Shown: positions 1 to 8,754, counted from the stretch's first letter. The stretch is DNA of 64,000 bases from Nocardia terpenica (GCF_013186535.1 NZ_JABMCZ010000003.1:1240001-1304000); one strand, 5' to 3'. Translations and numbers: made by a program. Notes: generated by a model not told the origin, from the sequence alone.

Positions 1-2
1 AC

Positions 3-185
3 CCCGACCGCATCCTCGCCGACGGCCCCCGCGGCGCCGCCGAACTCTACGTAGCCCTCACCCGCGCCACCCAACGCCTCGGCGTCCTACACCTGAACCC
101 GCTCCCCCAACCCCTGTCCACCCTCGCCCCCGAACCCGACTCGGCCGCACCACACATCCCGGGACGCGCGGCGACGCCGCTGTAG
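3..185 (+). CDS. C-terminal end of an SF1 (UvrD/HelD/HelR-like) helicase, partial
   Basis: The window opens inside this gene, so only the last 60 residues are present. The stretch ELYVALTRATQRLGVLH is motif VI of UvrD/Rep-type superfamily 1 helicases, carrying the arginine that contacts ATP. About 35 Pro/Ala-rich residues follow before the TAG stop. Actinobacterial HelR, an ATPase that displaces RNA polymerase and gives rifamycin tolerance, ends in a very similar way. That makes HelR the first guess, but a DNA helicase such as UvrD or PcrA cannot be excluded from this fragment. Confidence 0.72.
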   Translation, partial: PDRILADGPRGAAELYVALTRATQRLGVLHLNPLPQPLSTLAPEPDSAAPHIPGRAATPL

Positions 186-360
186 GCCGGATCGACGAGT
201 CCCATAGACATCCGCGCCCCTCACCGCAAGAATGGCGAGAGCGTCTTCTCACCGGAGAGCCCCCAGGGCTTTCGAGGGCTTCGGCCTCACCGGACGGTTT
301 CTCGGTGCCGAGTGGCATCGAGGAGGTGGGAGTCGGTTCCCGACTTCGGTGAGGTGTGTC

Positions 361-1581
361 TTGATCTGTTCGGATCTGCGTCGGTATCCGCGCGTCATCG
401 TGATCGGTGCCGGGCTCGGCGGGCTGTGCCTGGCACAGGGTTTGCGGCGATCCGGGATCGATGTGGCCGTCTATGAGCGAGATGTCAGTGCGGCCGTGCG
501 CTCGCAAGGGCATCGGCTGCACATCGATGGGCGTGGTCGGTGGGCACTGGCCGAAACTCTTCCACCGCGGCTGTTTTCGCTGCTCTCGTCGATCGTGGGG
601 CGGCCGACGCCGACCGTGAACGGTTTCGACCAGACGCTGCGGCCCACGGGCGTGTTCGCCGTCGACGACCCGGTGTCGGACCATGACATGCCAGCGCACA
701 CGGTGGTCGATCGTCGGGTGTTGCGGCGGATTCTGCTGACCGGACTCGATGAGGTGGTCCATTTCGGTCACAGATGCATCGGGTACGAGTGTCGGGGAGA
801 CACGGTGATGGCGCGATTCGCCGACGGCGGTACCGCCACGGGTTCGGTGTTGGTGGCCGCGGATGGTGTCGGATCGGTGATTCGGGCTCGGCGGCTGCCG
901 CACGCGCGAGTCGTGGATTCCGGGATACGCCTGATCTACGGGCGGGTGCCGTTGACCTCCGAATTGCGTGGGGCGCTACCGGAAGTCATGTTCAGTGTCT
1001 TCAATTCCATTGTCGGACCGGGGCATCGGTTCGTCGGCATCGCGCCGGTGCAGTACCTCGAACCACCGCATGTCGCCGCGTCTCGGCTGGCGCCCGAGGT
1101 CGCGCTCGAACCGGCCGAGGACGGGCTCGCCGTGATGTTCGGCCGCCGCCTCGATCGCCTCGGGCTCTCCGATCGAGAGCTCCGCGCCGCCTCCGGTCGG
1201 CAGCTGCGCGACCTGGTGCTCGACCAACTCCACGGGTGGAATCCCTTGGTGACCCGCGTCGTTCGGGATTGGACGCCGTCGACCGTCCATCCGATCACCG
1301 TCCGCAGCAGCGTGCCGATCCCACCCTGGCCGACCTCGAACGTGACATTGCTCGGCGACGCGATTCATGCCATGAGCCCGGCCGCCGGGGCGGGCGCGAA
1401 CACCGCCCTGCACGATGCCGCCGCCCTCGCCGCCGCACTGACCGACGCCGCCGACGGCCGCCCGCTCCCGGACGCGCTCGGTGCCTACGAGCGGTCCATG
1501 ACCGAAGCAGGCTTCCGCATGGTTCGTCTCTCGGCAGCCAATGGCACACGAACTCTCGCGGCGGATCCGCTGCCCGAATAG
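361..1581 (+). CDS. FAD-dependent monooxygenase (UbiH/PHBH-like)
   Basis: This is a probable single-component flavoprotein hydroxylase of about 406 residues. An N-terminal Rossmann motif, VIVIGAGLGGLCLAQGL, binds the ADP part of FAD. The second FAD motif is GDAIHAMSPAAGAGAN near residue 330, the arrangement of group A monooxygenases. The open frame extends back to 232, but that extension looks non-coding. I place the start at the TTG at 361, six bases after GGTGAGG and about ten residues before the Rossmann strand; a GTG at 349 is also possible. The substrate is unknown. It is not an obvious rifampicin monooxygenase despite the HelR-like neighbour. Its stop lies five bases from that of the convergent methyltransferase gene. 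Confidence 0.82.
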   Translation: MICSDLRRYPRVIVIGAGLGGLCLAQGLRRSGIDVAVYERDVSAAVRSQGHRLHIDGRGRWALAETLPPRLFSLLSSIVGRPTPTVNGFDQTLRPTGVFAVDDPVSDHDMPAHTVVDRRVLRRILLTGLDEVVHFGHRCIGYECRGDTVMARFADGGTATGSVLVAADGVGSVIRARRLPHARVVDSGIRLIYGRVPLTSELRGALPEVMFSVFNSIVGPGHRFVGIAPVQYLEPPHVAASRLAPEVALEPAEDGLAVMFGRRLDRLGLSDRELRAASGRQLRDLVLDQLHGWNPLVTRVVRDWTPSTVHPITVRSSVPIPPWPTSNVTLLGDAIHAMSPAAGAGANTALHDAAALAAALTDAADGRPLPDALGAYERSMTEAGFRMVRLSAANGTRTLAADPLPE

Positions 1582-1586
1582 CCGGG

Positions 1587-2327
1587 TCAGCGGATTGCGA
1601 CCACCATGGCGTCGGTGATCGAGCGCCAGACTACGCCTGCTTCCAGGAATCCGGCGCGGCGGAGGTGGGTGACGTGCCAGGTGGGGGGATGTTGGATGCC
1701 CTTGATGTGGGCGTCGAAAATGGTGCGGCTGGCGGCGAATTCGTCGGTCAGGGCGGGGTCGGCGGCGACCAGGGCCCACCATTCGTCCCAGTCGAGGGCG
1801 CCGAGGGCACGGGCGCGTTCCTGATTGGCGTTCTGGATGATCTCGTCGACGGCATTGAGCATGGGGGTTTCGGGGTCGGGCATGTGGTCGGCGTTGATGA
1901 ACACCCCGCCGGGACGCACCAGTCCGGCCAGGTCCGCGTACAGGCGGGACAGGGGTTCGGGCTGCATCCAGTGCAGGGCGGTGGCGGTCAGCACCGCGTC
2001 GAAGGGCTCGGCGGAGAGCTGGTCCATCCAGCGCGGTTCGGACAGGTCGGCGGTGACGAATACGATCCGGGAGTCGCCCTCGAAGGTGCCCTTCGCCATC
2101 CGCAGCAGCGTCGGATCCATGTCCACCGCAACGGAATTCGCCTCGGGCAGGCGCGCGAACAGGCGCTGGCTGATGGTGCCGGTGCCGCAGGCCAGATCCA
2201 GCACCCGGGGGGCCTTCCCGGCCACCGCCTGGACGACCTCGAGCATTACCCGGAACCGTTCCTCGCGATCGGGCATGTACAGCTCCTGCTGCCGATCCCA
2301 ACTCCGCTGCCACGACTCCCAGTCCAC
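1587..2327 (-). CDS. Class I SAM-dependent methyltransferase
   Basis: This 246-residue soluble enzyme has the seven-stranded methyltransferase fold. Motif I is VLDLACGTGTISQRL at about residues 42-56, the acidic ribose-binding position follows in VAVDMDPT, and VFVTADLSE and AVLTATALHW match motifs II and IV. The layout resembles trans-aconitate/Tam-like and ubiE-like small-molecule methyltransferases. The acceptor cannot be read from the sequence. The start ATG has GGAGG a few bases upstream. The gene stands alone, convergent with the flavin monooxygenase and downstream of the phosphatase/acetyltransferase pair on the same strand. Confidence 0.88.
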   Translation of the reverse strand: MDWESWQRSWDRQQELYMPDREERFRVMLEVVQAVAGKAPRVLDLACGTGTISQRLFARLPEANSVAVDMDPTLLRMAKGTFEGDSRIVFVTADLSEPRWMDQLSAEPFDAVLTATALHWMQPEPLSRLYADLAGLVRPGGVFINADHMPDPETPMLNAVDEIIQNANQERARALGALDWDEWWALVAADPALTDEFAASRTIFDAHIKGIQHPPTWHVTHLRRAGFLEAGVVWRSITDAMVVAIR

Positions 2328-2512
2328 GAAACCTCCTTGTTCGATGATCGAGCGCGCGGTCGGGCGGCCGGGCGCGGAGCGAAAGCCAACCTGCCGGTCG
2401 CCGACTTCATCAGAGGAATACGGTGATCCCGGCCGAATTCGGGCACGTCAGCGGCGGAACGGGATCAAGTGGGGGTAACCATACACGCGATGACCCGGAT
2501 CGTCGGCTCCGC

Positions 2513-2950
2513 TCACCGGAAGCGGCGGACATAGCGCCGCTGCCAAGGGGTTTCGACGGCGTGCGGGTGGTAGTGGGCGCGGACGTAGGACACCGCCTCG
2601 GCGGCCGGGACGCCGTCCAGGACCGCCAGGCAGGCCAGGGCGGTCCCGGTCCGTCCGCGGCCGCCGCCGCACGCGAACTCGACGCGTTCGAAGGCGCTGC
2701 GGTGCAGCGCCTCGGCCAGGGTGACCCGCAGCCGAATATCGCTGCTGGGCAGGCGGAAATCGGGCCAGCGCAGCCACTGCGACTCCCAGTCGACCGGCGG
2801 CGGCGTCTTGCCGAGCAGATAGACGCCGAGGGCGGGACGGGGGCCGTCGGGCAGCGGGTGGCGCAGGCCGCGGCCGCGGACGCGGCGGCCGGAGGGCAGC
2901 CGCAGGATGCCGGGAGTGTCCTCCGGCCAGAGTTGCTCGTCGGCGGTCAC
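2513..2950 (-). CDS. Protein-tyrosine phosphatase family protein
   Basis: This is a 145-residue enzyme with the CX5R phosphate-binding loop CGGGRGRTG at about residues 94-102, in which Cys is the nucleophile and Arg binds phosphate. An upstream Asp (in RWPDF) could be the general acid. The reading frame stays open far upstream, but that part is antisense to the acetyltransferase. The GTG at 2950 lies 13 bases after that gene's stop and gives a compact domain starting VTADEQLW. The pair is probably one transcript. The substrate could be a phosphoprotein, a nucleotide or a lipid; the very basic P-loop (RGR) is of the dual-specificity type. Confidence 0.82.
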   Translation of the reverse strand: MTADEQLWPEDTPGILRLPSGRRVRGRGLRHPLPDGPRPALGVYLLGKTPPPVDWESQWLRWPDFRLPSSDIRLRVTLAEALHRSAFERVEFACGGGRGRTGTALACLAVLDGVPAAEAVSYVRAHYHPHAVETPWQRRYVRRFR

Positions 2951-2963
2951 GGTGCCTGCCCTT

Positions 2964-3791
2964 CTACGCGATGGTCGGTTCGAACTCGTAGTCCACGAGC
3001 GTGCGGACCGGTTCGAATCCGATCGCCCGATAGATCTTGTTGGACGTCGGATTCTCCACATCCGCGAACAGGCAAACATCGGAGCCCTTGGCGCGCAGCC
3101 GCTTCGATACCGCGGCGGTGAGGGCGCTCGCGTAGCCGTGGCCCCGCGATTCGGGCGGGGTGAACACCGAGCCGATGCGTGCCCACCCGTAGCTGGGGCC
3201 GGAGTGGACGGCCATGGCGACCGGTCGGCCGCCGTCCTCCCACAGCCACCAGCGTCCCGCCTCGATGCGGGCGCGAATCCCGGTCGCGGACATGCCGACT
3301 CCGACCTCCCGCTGCATGTCCCGTTGCCAGCGCACGCACAGGTCGAGATCGGATTCGGTGGCGGCGCGCAGGATTCCGGGCACCGCCGGAATCCGCAGCG
3401 TCCCCAGCCGATACAGGCGCGTGCTGAAGTCCACGCGAAACGCCCTGCCGGACAGGGCACGCCAGCGCTCGGCGAACACCAGGGCGACCCCGGGCGCACC
3501 CTCGACGCCGCGGGCGTCGGGCCTGCGTTCGGCGAATTCGGTGGCCAGCTCGGCGATTACGGGATCGGGCACCTCGCCGAGAAAGACGTTGTGCGCGCCG
3601 GACTGCATGGCGGCCCCGAGGACCAGCCCGTCGCTGTGCACCGATGCCCACAGCGCCGACTCGTCCGCCACACCGCTGAGCACATTGTCGACGGCGGTGG
3701 CGATGACCGTGTGGCGCAACGGGTCACGCGCCAGGAAGCCTCCGGCGCGGCGGCGAAACTCGGCCGCGTCGTCGGTCACCTCGATCCTCAT
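2964..3791 (-). CDS. GNAT family N-acetyltransferase
   Basis: This protein of 275 residues has two halves. The C-terminal half carries the acetyl-CoA signature: strand IGSVFTPPESRGHGYASAL, in which RGHGYA is the pyrophosphate-binding Q/RxxGxG/A loop, followed by LFADVENPTSNKIYRAIGF, the usual GNAT ending. The N-terminal half is a degenerate domain of the kind found in double-domain acetyltransferases. The acceptor is unknown. It lies upstream of the tyrosine phosphatase on the same strand with a 13-base gap and so probably heads a two-gene operon. Confidence 0.9.
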   Translation of the reverse strand: MRIEVTDDAAEFRRRAGGFLARDPLRHTVIATAVDNVLSGVADESALWASVHSDGLVLGAAMQSGAHNVFLGEVPDPVIAELATEFAERRPDARGVEGAPGVALVFAERWRALSGRAFRVDFSTRLYRLGTLRIPAVPGILRAATESDLDLCVRWQRDMQREVGVGMSATGIRARIEAGRWWLWEDGGRPVAMAVHSGPSYGWARIGSVFTPPESRGHGYASALTAAVSKRLRAKGSDVCLFADVENPTSNKIYRAIGFEPVRTLVDYEFEPTIA

Positions 3792-3848
3792 GGTCGACCA
3801 CGATAGGCGGGTATCGCGCCGTGGCCCACCGGTTTTCGGCGGCGACGA

Positions 3849-4100
3849 TCAGGCCGAGCCGTGGCTGTCGGCGCGCAGCTTCAGCAGGATCAGACCGGCC
3901 GTGCAGGCGAGAATCAGCCCGGCGACGGTGATTTCGACGCGTAGACCGGCGATGCCCAGCACGGTGGCGACCAGCCCGACCAGGAAGATGAACCAGGCTG
4001 CGACGCGGGAGACGGTCGCCCAACCGGTGCGAGTGGATTCGGTTGCGCCCGAATCGCTCTCCGACACCGCGTGCAGCGGGGACGTCGAGTATGCTCCCAT
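3849..4100 (-). CDS. Small membrane protein (two TM helices), unknown function
   Basis: Eighty-three residues: a polar N-terminal tail of about 32 residues, then two hydrophobic helices (VAAWFIFLVGLVATVLGIAG and VAGLILACTAGLILLKL), ending in a short charged tail. I chose the ATG at 4100 because GAGGAG lies five bases upstream, rather than the ATG at 4124. Its function is not recognised. It is divergent from the lipoprotein gene across about 280 bases that hold both promoters. Confidence 0.68.
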   Translation of the reverse strand: MGAYSTSPLHAVSESDSGATESTRTGWATVSRVAAWFIFLVGLVATVLGIAGLRVEITVAGLILACTAGLILLKLRADSHGSA

Positions 4101-4379
4101 CACTACTCCTCGATGACGCCCCACCGAGATCCGCGAATCACGCAGTGTGCCTCAGTACTATTCGGGCGTCTCACGTGTAACTTTGCTCACACGTTACGTT
4201 GTCGTCGCCGAATCCTCATCCGACACGTGGGCGCGACACGCCGAAGTGACCATTTCGATATCTGAATCGAACCTGTTTGGGATACCGCGTCGGTATTTTG
4301 CGGTGCCGGTCGCGCTGGCTCGATTCGCCCGGACTGGATTATGGTGAGGCCGTTCGACACATTGAGGAGCACGACACCG

Positions 4380-4910
4380 ATGGATGGCAGAAGGGCGGGC
4401 CTGACCGCCCGGGTGGCCGGACCGGCCGCCGCCGCGGGCGCGGTTTCGCTGGGTCTGGTGGTCATCGGGGCCTGCGGCCTCGGGCATCGAGACGTCTACG
4501 TCGCCCCGCCCCCGATCAACGCGGATCTTCAGGTGGCGCCCAGCGTCGGTCGCGGGTCCACCACGACTGCGGCCGTGCGGATTCCGCCGTCGCCCACCTG
4601 GCGCATCGCGGCCAAGACCACGCCCCGCGCCACCTCGGCGAGCGCCACCGCGACGCCCTCGGCGAGCGGCGCCTCCGGGTCCTCGACGCGGTCGACCACC
4701 TCGGCCACCCGCACCCCGACCGGAGAGTTCACGCTGCCCAGCCAGGCCGACCCCTTCGACGATCTGGACGGCGGGCCGACGACCACCAGGCGTTCCCGCC
4801 CGGACGCCCTCAGCCCGCCGCCGACCACCCTGTCGCTGCCCGCCCCGCCCCGAATACCCTCGGAGACAACGCAGATCGTGCCGGGCGACTACCCGGCGGA
4901 CCAGGGCTGA
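4380..4910 (+). CDS. Putative lipoprotein, Ser/Thr/Pro-rich
   Basis: The 176-residue product starts with a basic N-terminus (MDGRRAGLTAR), a hydrophobic stretch and the lipobox VIGAC at about residues 27-31, so it is likely lipidated on Cys and exported. The rest is low-complexity Ser/Thr/Pro/Ala sequence typical of extended, possibly glycosylated, cell-wall linkers; no domain is recognised. The ATG is placed by TTGAGGAG nine bases upstream. A likely -10 hexamer, TATGGT, lies at 4340-4345. Its stop directly abuts that of the convergent acyl-CoA dehydrogenase. Confidence 0.7.
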   Translation: MDGRRAGLTARVAGPAAAAGAVSLGLVVIGACGLGHRDVYVAPPPINADLQVAPSVGRGSTTTAAVRIPPSPTWRIAAKTTPRATSASATATPSASGASGSSTRSTTSATRTPTGEFTLPSQADPFDDLDGGPTTTRRSRPDALSPPPTTLSLPAPPRIPSETTQIVPGDYPADQG

Positions 4911-6044
4911 CTACAGCTCGACCAGCCCGTACCGGCCCACCCGGCGGCTGAGCACCCGCAGATGGTCGAGATCCCCGCCGAAGGTGCGGTCGATCGCGGT
5001 CGTCCGGGCGACGTAGTGGCTCACCGGATATTCGGTGGTGATGCCGATGCCGCCGTGCATCTGGATCGCCTCCCGGCCGATGTGGCGGGCGGAGCGGCCC
5101 ACCTGCAGCCGGGCGCGCGAGGCCACCTCTGGATCGGCGAGGCCGTCGGCCAGCGAGGCGGTGGCGTAGTAGCTCATGCTGCGCGCCAGTTCCAGCGACA
5201 CGTACATGTCGGCCGCGCGGTGGGTGAGCGCCTGGAACTTCGACAGCGTGACCCCGAACTGCTTGCGCGTCTTCAGATATTCGGTGGTCAGCCGCAGCGC
5301 CTCGGTCATCGCGCCGAGCGCCTCCGCGCACAGGGCGGCGTGGGCGGCCCCGATGGCCGAGGCGATCGGCTCGCTGGCCTCGCGGGTGTCGCCGAGCAGT
5401 TCGGCCGGGGCCGAGACGAATTCGAGCTGGGCGCCGCGGCGCTCGTCGAAGGTCCGGTACGGGCGGCGCACCACGCCCTCGGCGTCCGCGGCGATCAGGA
5501 ACAGCCCGATCGCGCCGCCGGGCAGCTCCGCGCTCACCACCAGCTCGTCGGCGCAATCGCCGTGCCCCACCGGGTTTTTCACGCCGGTCAGGTGATAGCC
5601 GGTGCCGTCGGGATCGGGGACGGCGCGGGTCGACACCTCGGTCGCGGGCCAGCGCGACTCGGGCTCGTCGTGGGCGAAGGCCAGCAGCCGGGTCCCGGCC
5701 ACCACCTCGGGAAGCACGCGCTGCCGCTGCGCCTCGGTGCCCAGCTGGGCGATCAGCCCGCCGGGCAGCAGCACCGCGTCCAGCAGCGGTTCCGGCGCCA
5801 GGCGGCGGCCGATCTCCTCCATGACGACCATGGTCTCCACCGGACCCGCGCCGGCCCCGCCGTCCGCCTCGCTGAAACCCAGTCCCAGCACGCCCATTTC
5901 GGCCAGCTGCGCCCACACCTCGCGGCTCCAGCCGAGCTCGGTGTCGAGCACCTTCAGCCGGGACTCCGGGTCGTAGGCGCGGGCCAGCAGGTCGCGCACG
6001 GTGTCGCGGAGCAGGACCTGTTCATCGGTGAGTTCGAAATCCAT
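4911..6044 (-). CDS. Acyl-CoA dehydrogenase (FadE-type), smaller subunit of a pair
   Basis: This 377-residue FAD enzyme oxidises an acyl-CoA to the 2-enoyl-CoA. Its helical N-terminal domain starts MDFELTDEQVLLRDTVRDLL; a beta domain and the C-terminal helical domain follow (YLKTRKQFGVTLSKFQAL, then IQMHGGIGITTEYP). It is translated nine bases after the stop of the larger acyl-CoA dehydrogenase. Adjacent unlike subunits of this kind form alpha2-beta2 dehydrogenases in mycobacteria (for example FadE28-FadE29), often acting on steroid side chains or other branched substrates. The substrate cannot be read here, and I cannot assign the catalytic base with confidence. Confidence 0.88.
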   Translation of the reverse strand: MDFELTDEQVLLRDTVRDLLARAYDPESRLKVLDTELGWSREVWAQLAEMGVLGLGFSEADGGAGAGPVETMVVMEEIGRRLAPEPLLDAVLLPGGLIAQLGTEAQRQRVLPEVVAGTRLLAFAHDEPESRWPATEVSTRAVPDPDGTGYHLTGVKNPVGHGDCADELVVSAELPGGAIGLFLIAADAEGVVRRPYRTFDERRGAQLEFVSAPAELLGDTREASEPIASAIGAAHAALCAEALGAMTEALRLTTEYLKTRKQFGVTLSKFQALTHRAADMYVSLELARSMSYYATASLADGLADPEVASRARLQVGRSARHIGREAIQMHGGIGITTEYPVSHYVARTTAIDRTFGGDLDHLRVLSRRVGRYGLVEL

Positions 6045-6053
6045 GGCGGCGCC

Positions 6054-7226
6054 TCACAATCCGAGGATGGTGGAGGCGATGATGGTGCGCTGCACCTCGC
6101 TCGATCCTCCGTAGATGGTGGTCTTGCGGTAGTTCAGGTAGCCCGGGCCGCTGCCCTGCGCCCAGTCCGGCGAGGCGATGCCCGCGGCGTCCACCGGCAG
6201 CGCGTCCGGACCGGCGATGTCCAGCAGCAGCTCGGTGACGGCCTGCTGCAGCTCCGAGCCGCGCAGCTTCAGCACCGAGGAGGCCGGATTCGGTTTACCC
6301 TCACTGGAATTGGCGACCACCCGGAGCAGGGTCAGTTCCAGCGCCAGCAGCTCGTTCTCCAGCTCGGCCACCCGCGCGGCGAACACCGGGTCCTCGAGCA
6401 GCGTGCCGGTGACCGACTGCGTCTGCGCCGCATACTCCTTCGCGACCGCCAGCCGGACCTTGGTGCGGCCCACGCCGGTGATGCCGGTGCGCTCGTTGCC
6501 GAGCAGGAACTTCGCGTAGGTCCAGCCCATGTTCTCCTCGCCGACCAGCTGATCGGCGGGCACCCGGACGTTTTCGAAGAAGACCTCGTTCACCTCGTGG
6601 TGCCCGTCGATCAGCTTGATCGGCCGGATGGTCACCCCGGGCGAGTGGACGTCGAACAGCAGCAGCGAGATGCCCGCCTGCTTCTTGGGCGCGTTCGGGT
6701 CGGTGCGCACCAGGCAGAAGATCCAGTCCGCGTACTGCGCCAGCGTGGTCCAGATCTTCTGGCCGTTGACGATGTAGGAGTCGCCGTCGCGGACCGCGGT
6801 GGTGCGCAGCGAGGCCAGATCCGATCCGGCGTCCGGCTCGGAGAAGCCCTGACACCACCAGATGTCCAGCGCCGCGGTCGGCGGCAGGAAGCGCTCCTTG
6901 AGCTCCTGGGAGCCGAACTGCGCGATGACCGGGCCGATCATGTTGGCGTTGAACGTCAGCGGCTCGGGCACGCACGCCAGCTGGAGTTCGTCCTCCCAGA
7001 TGTGGCGCTGGATGGGGGTCCAGTCCTTGCCGCCCCACTCGGTCGGCCAGTTCGGGACCGCCAGGCCGTGCTCGTTGAGGATCTTGTGCGAGGTGACGAT
7101 GTCGTCGCGGGAGAGTTCGCGGCCGAACTTCACCTTGTCGCGGATCTCCGCCGGAATCGTGGTCCGATAGAGCTCGCGCAGCTCGTCCCGGAAGGCCACC
7201 TCGTCGGGTGACAGGGCAAGTTTCAT
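6054..7226 (-). CDS. Acyl-CoA dehydrogenase (FadE-type), larger subunit of a pair
   Basis: This protein of 390 residues is a complete acyl-CoA dehydrogenase. WWCQGFSEPDAGSDLASL is the flavin-binding signature, FLLGNERTGITGVGR lies in the C-terminal helical domain, and YGGSSEVQRTIIASTILGL closes the protein. The position that is the catalytic Glu in medium-chain enzymes (YEGT) is Gly here (YGGS), as in many actinobacterial heteromeric FadE proteins, where the base comes from elsewhere. The start is the ATG at 7226, preceded by GGTGGGAG; the frame is open further upstream without a better start. It heads the fadE pair and faces a TTACC(N4)GGTAA palindrome in its promoter region. Confidence 0.9.
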   Translation of the reverse strand: MKLALSPDEVAFRDELRELYRTTIPAEIRDKVKFGRELSRDDIVTSHKILNEHGLAVPNWPTEWGGKDWTPIQRHIWEDELQLACVPEPLTFNANMIGPVIAQFGSQELKERFLPPTAALDIWWCQGFSEPDAGSDLASLRTTAVRDGDSYIVNGQKIWTTLAQYADWIFCLVRTDPNAPKKQAGISLLLFDVHSPGVTIRPIKLIDGHHEVNEVFFENVRVPADQLVGEENMGWTYAKFLLGNERTGITGVGRTKVRLAVAKEYAAQTQSVTGTLLEDPVFAARVAELENELLALELTLLRVVANSSEGKPNPASSVLKLRGSELQQAVTELLLDIAGPDALPVDAAGIASPDWAQGSGPGYLNYRKTTIYGGSSEVQRTIIASTILGL

Positions 7227-7263
7227 CGGGCGTCTCCCACCGTGTTGGATGTCCGCATCAAAC

Positions 7264-7277
7264 TTACCTCCCGGTAA
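7264..7277. promoter_or_regulatory. Candidate operator, palindrome TTACC-N4-GGTAA
   Basis: A perfect 5+5 inverted repeat (TTACC TCCC GGTAA) lies 38-51 bases upstream of the first fadE start, in the gap shared with the divergent secreted-protein gene. Its size and symmetry suit a TetR-family repressor of the kind that often controls fadE genes. No such regulator is adjacent in the window. Confidence 0.4.
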
Positions 7278-7430
7278 CGCGGGGGCCGTCGACCGGATCA
7301 CAGCAGGGGGAATGCGGATCGCACCGTGGTCGGGCCCACACCCGGCGTGTCGAACTGGTACCTTGCTGCGAATAGGCCCGCGCTCGATGTTCCGCGCCGG
7401 CCGCGAAGTTCACGACAAGGAGCACGACGA

Positions 7431-8297
7431 GTGAACGGCAGGACCCTCGCGCGCCTGGCCGCGACCGCGGCAGCCCTCGGCGTCGGCGCGGCGGCCACCC
7501 TCGGATCGACGGCGGCGCAACCACCGAGTCCCCCCAGGTCTCCGCTCGACCTCGCGATCGAGAAGCTCACGGCCGCAGCCGGACACGATCCCGCCGCCCA
7601 GGCCGGAGTGAGTACGGTGGCCAAGACCGCGCACCTGATCACCGCGGTCAAGCTGGATTTCATCGCGGGCGGGTTCCAGCCGTTCTGGTTCACCTCGCCG
7701 ACGTTCGGCTGCGGCGACAACGGCGTCACGATGACCTCGGTCACCGGCACCGCCGGTGCGCAGGGGCCCGACCGCGGCTTCCAGGGCAGCCTGGGGACCG
7801 TGCGGTTCCAGGCCACCCCGGCCGCCAGCGGCTATCCGACCGGTTCGGGCCTGACCGTCGCCTGGCTCAATACCGCCAACGGCCGCAGCGGCGTCGAGCC
7901 GATGGACGATCAGACCGACTATCACCTGCCGAGCCTGTCCAAGACCGTCGATTCCGGTCCGGGCACCGTTGTCGCGGCCGTCTGGGGCTCCATCGACTAC
8001 CCGACGGGCTCGTGCACGATGACGCCCAATGTCGGCGTGATCACCGTGTACCCCAGCCCGACCCGGGATCCGAACGCGCCCACGGCCACGCTCGGCGTGG
8101 TTCCGTCGCCGACCGATACGCCGGGCAGCGCGCCGGATGGATCGGGCGTCGCCCCGGGTGATGCGCCGAGCGGTCCGGCCGTGGTTCCGGGCGGTCCGCC
8201 CAGCGGGCCGGGGGCCGTTCCGGCCGCCGGGAGCGATGCGCCGGTCCCGGCGCCCGCCCTGGTCGGTCCGGGTGGGGACACCCAGCCCGCGGGCTGA
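7431..8297 (+). CDS. Secreted protein of unknown function with Pro/Gly-rich tail
   Basis: Translation from the GTG at 7431 (AAGGAG ten bases upstream) gives 288 residues. The first 30 form a Sec-type signal peptide (basic NGRTLAR, then an Ala/Leu core ending STAAQ). Residues 30-190 form a compact domain with an FGCG segment and Gly/Thr-rich beta-type sequence. The last 90 residues are a low-complexity Pro/Gly/Ser/Ala tail. The domain is not recognised. Exported proteins of this layout are common in nocardial cell envelopes. The 3' end is 13 bases from that of the convergent NTF2-like gene. Confidence 0.75.
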   Translation: MNGRTLARLAATAAALGVGAAATLGSTAAQPPSPPRSPLDLAIEKLTAAAGHDPAAQAGVSTVAKTAHLITAVKLDFIAGGFQPFWFTSPTFGCGDNGVTMTSVTGTAGAQGPDRGFQGSLGTVRFQATPAASGYPTGSGLTVAWLNTANGRSGVEPMDDQTDYHLPSLSKTVDSGPGTVVAAVWGSIDYPTGSCTMTPNVGVITVYPSPTRDPNAPTATLGVVPSPTDTPGSAPDGSGVAPGDAPSGPAVVPGGPPSGPGAVPAAGSDAPVPAPALVGPGGDTQPAG

Positions 8298-8310
8298 CGC
8301 CCCGACGGTT

Positions 8311-8754
8311 TCAGTTCGAAGTGGTGCCCGATGCCGCCATCGACCGCGCCGGATCGATAGGCGTGTTCTGGGCGGCGGCCAGCCACCACCCGCCGTCGCG
8401 CTCCACGAGCACGTACAGGGCCACCTCCGAGAACGCGCCGGGTTCCAGTGCGCGCCTGCGGATCTGGGTGACTACGACGCCCGGCGCGGGCGAGGCGGCC
8501 ACCAGGACCTCGAACTCGGAGGCCGGTGCCACGCCCTCGTCCATCAGCCGGTGGTGGATGGCGTTGAGCTCGTCGTAGCCGACGACCGTCGCGCCGAAGG
8601 GCGAGCCCCACAGCACATCCGCGGCGAAGGAGTTGTCGTAGCCGTCGGCGTCGGACGCCGCCACGGACCGTTGGAGTTCGGCGGCCAGCCGACCGGCCAC
8701 CTCCTCCGCGCTGGCGGTTGCCGAGATGTCGCTCAGTATCGGGCGAGTGGTCAT
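8311..8754 (-). CDS. SgcJ/EcaC-family NTF2-like (SnoaL-type) protein
   Basis: This 147-residue single-domain protein has the alpha+beta cone of the NTF2/SnoaL group: N-terminal helix VAGRLAAELQRSVAASDADGY, strand DVLWGSPFG, and C-terminal strands EVALYVLVERDGGWWLAAAQNTPI. SgcJ/EcaC proteins are found in oxidative and antibiotic-modifying pathways but most have no proven reaction. The start ATG has GGAGGA four bases upstream. A MerR-type promoter lies just upstream, so the gene is likely induced by a chemical or metal signal. Confidence 0.85.
   Translation of the reverse strand: MTTRPILSDISATASAEEVAGRLAAELQRSVAASDADGYDNSFAADVLWGSPFGATVVGYDELNAIHHRLMDEGVAPASEFEVLVAASPAPGVVVTQIRRRALEPGAFSEVALYVLVERDGGWWLAAAQNTPIDPARSMAASGTTSN

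Noticed and set aside
361..1581. Rifampicin monooxygenase (Rox)
   Set aside because: The N-terminal flavin motif and overall sequence are of another UbiH/PHBH branch; only the HelR-like neighbour suggested it.
4962..7211. A 749-codon plus-strand frame opposite the acyl-CoA dehydrogenases
   Set aside because: It is antisense to two clear dehydrogenases, its sequence is His/Arg/Gln/Gly-rich without domains, and such long shadow frames are routine at this GC content. The same applies to frames opposite the monooxygenase at 9-10.6 kb, the ABC permease and the LCP gene.
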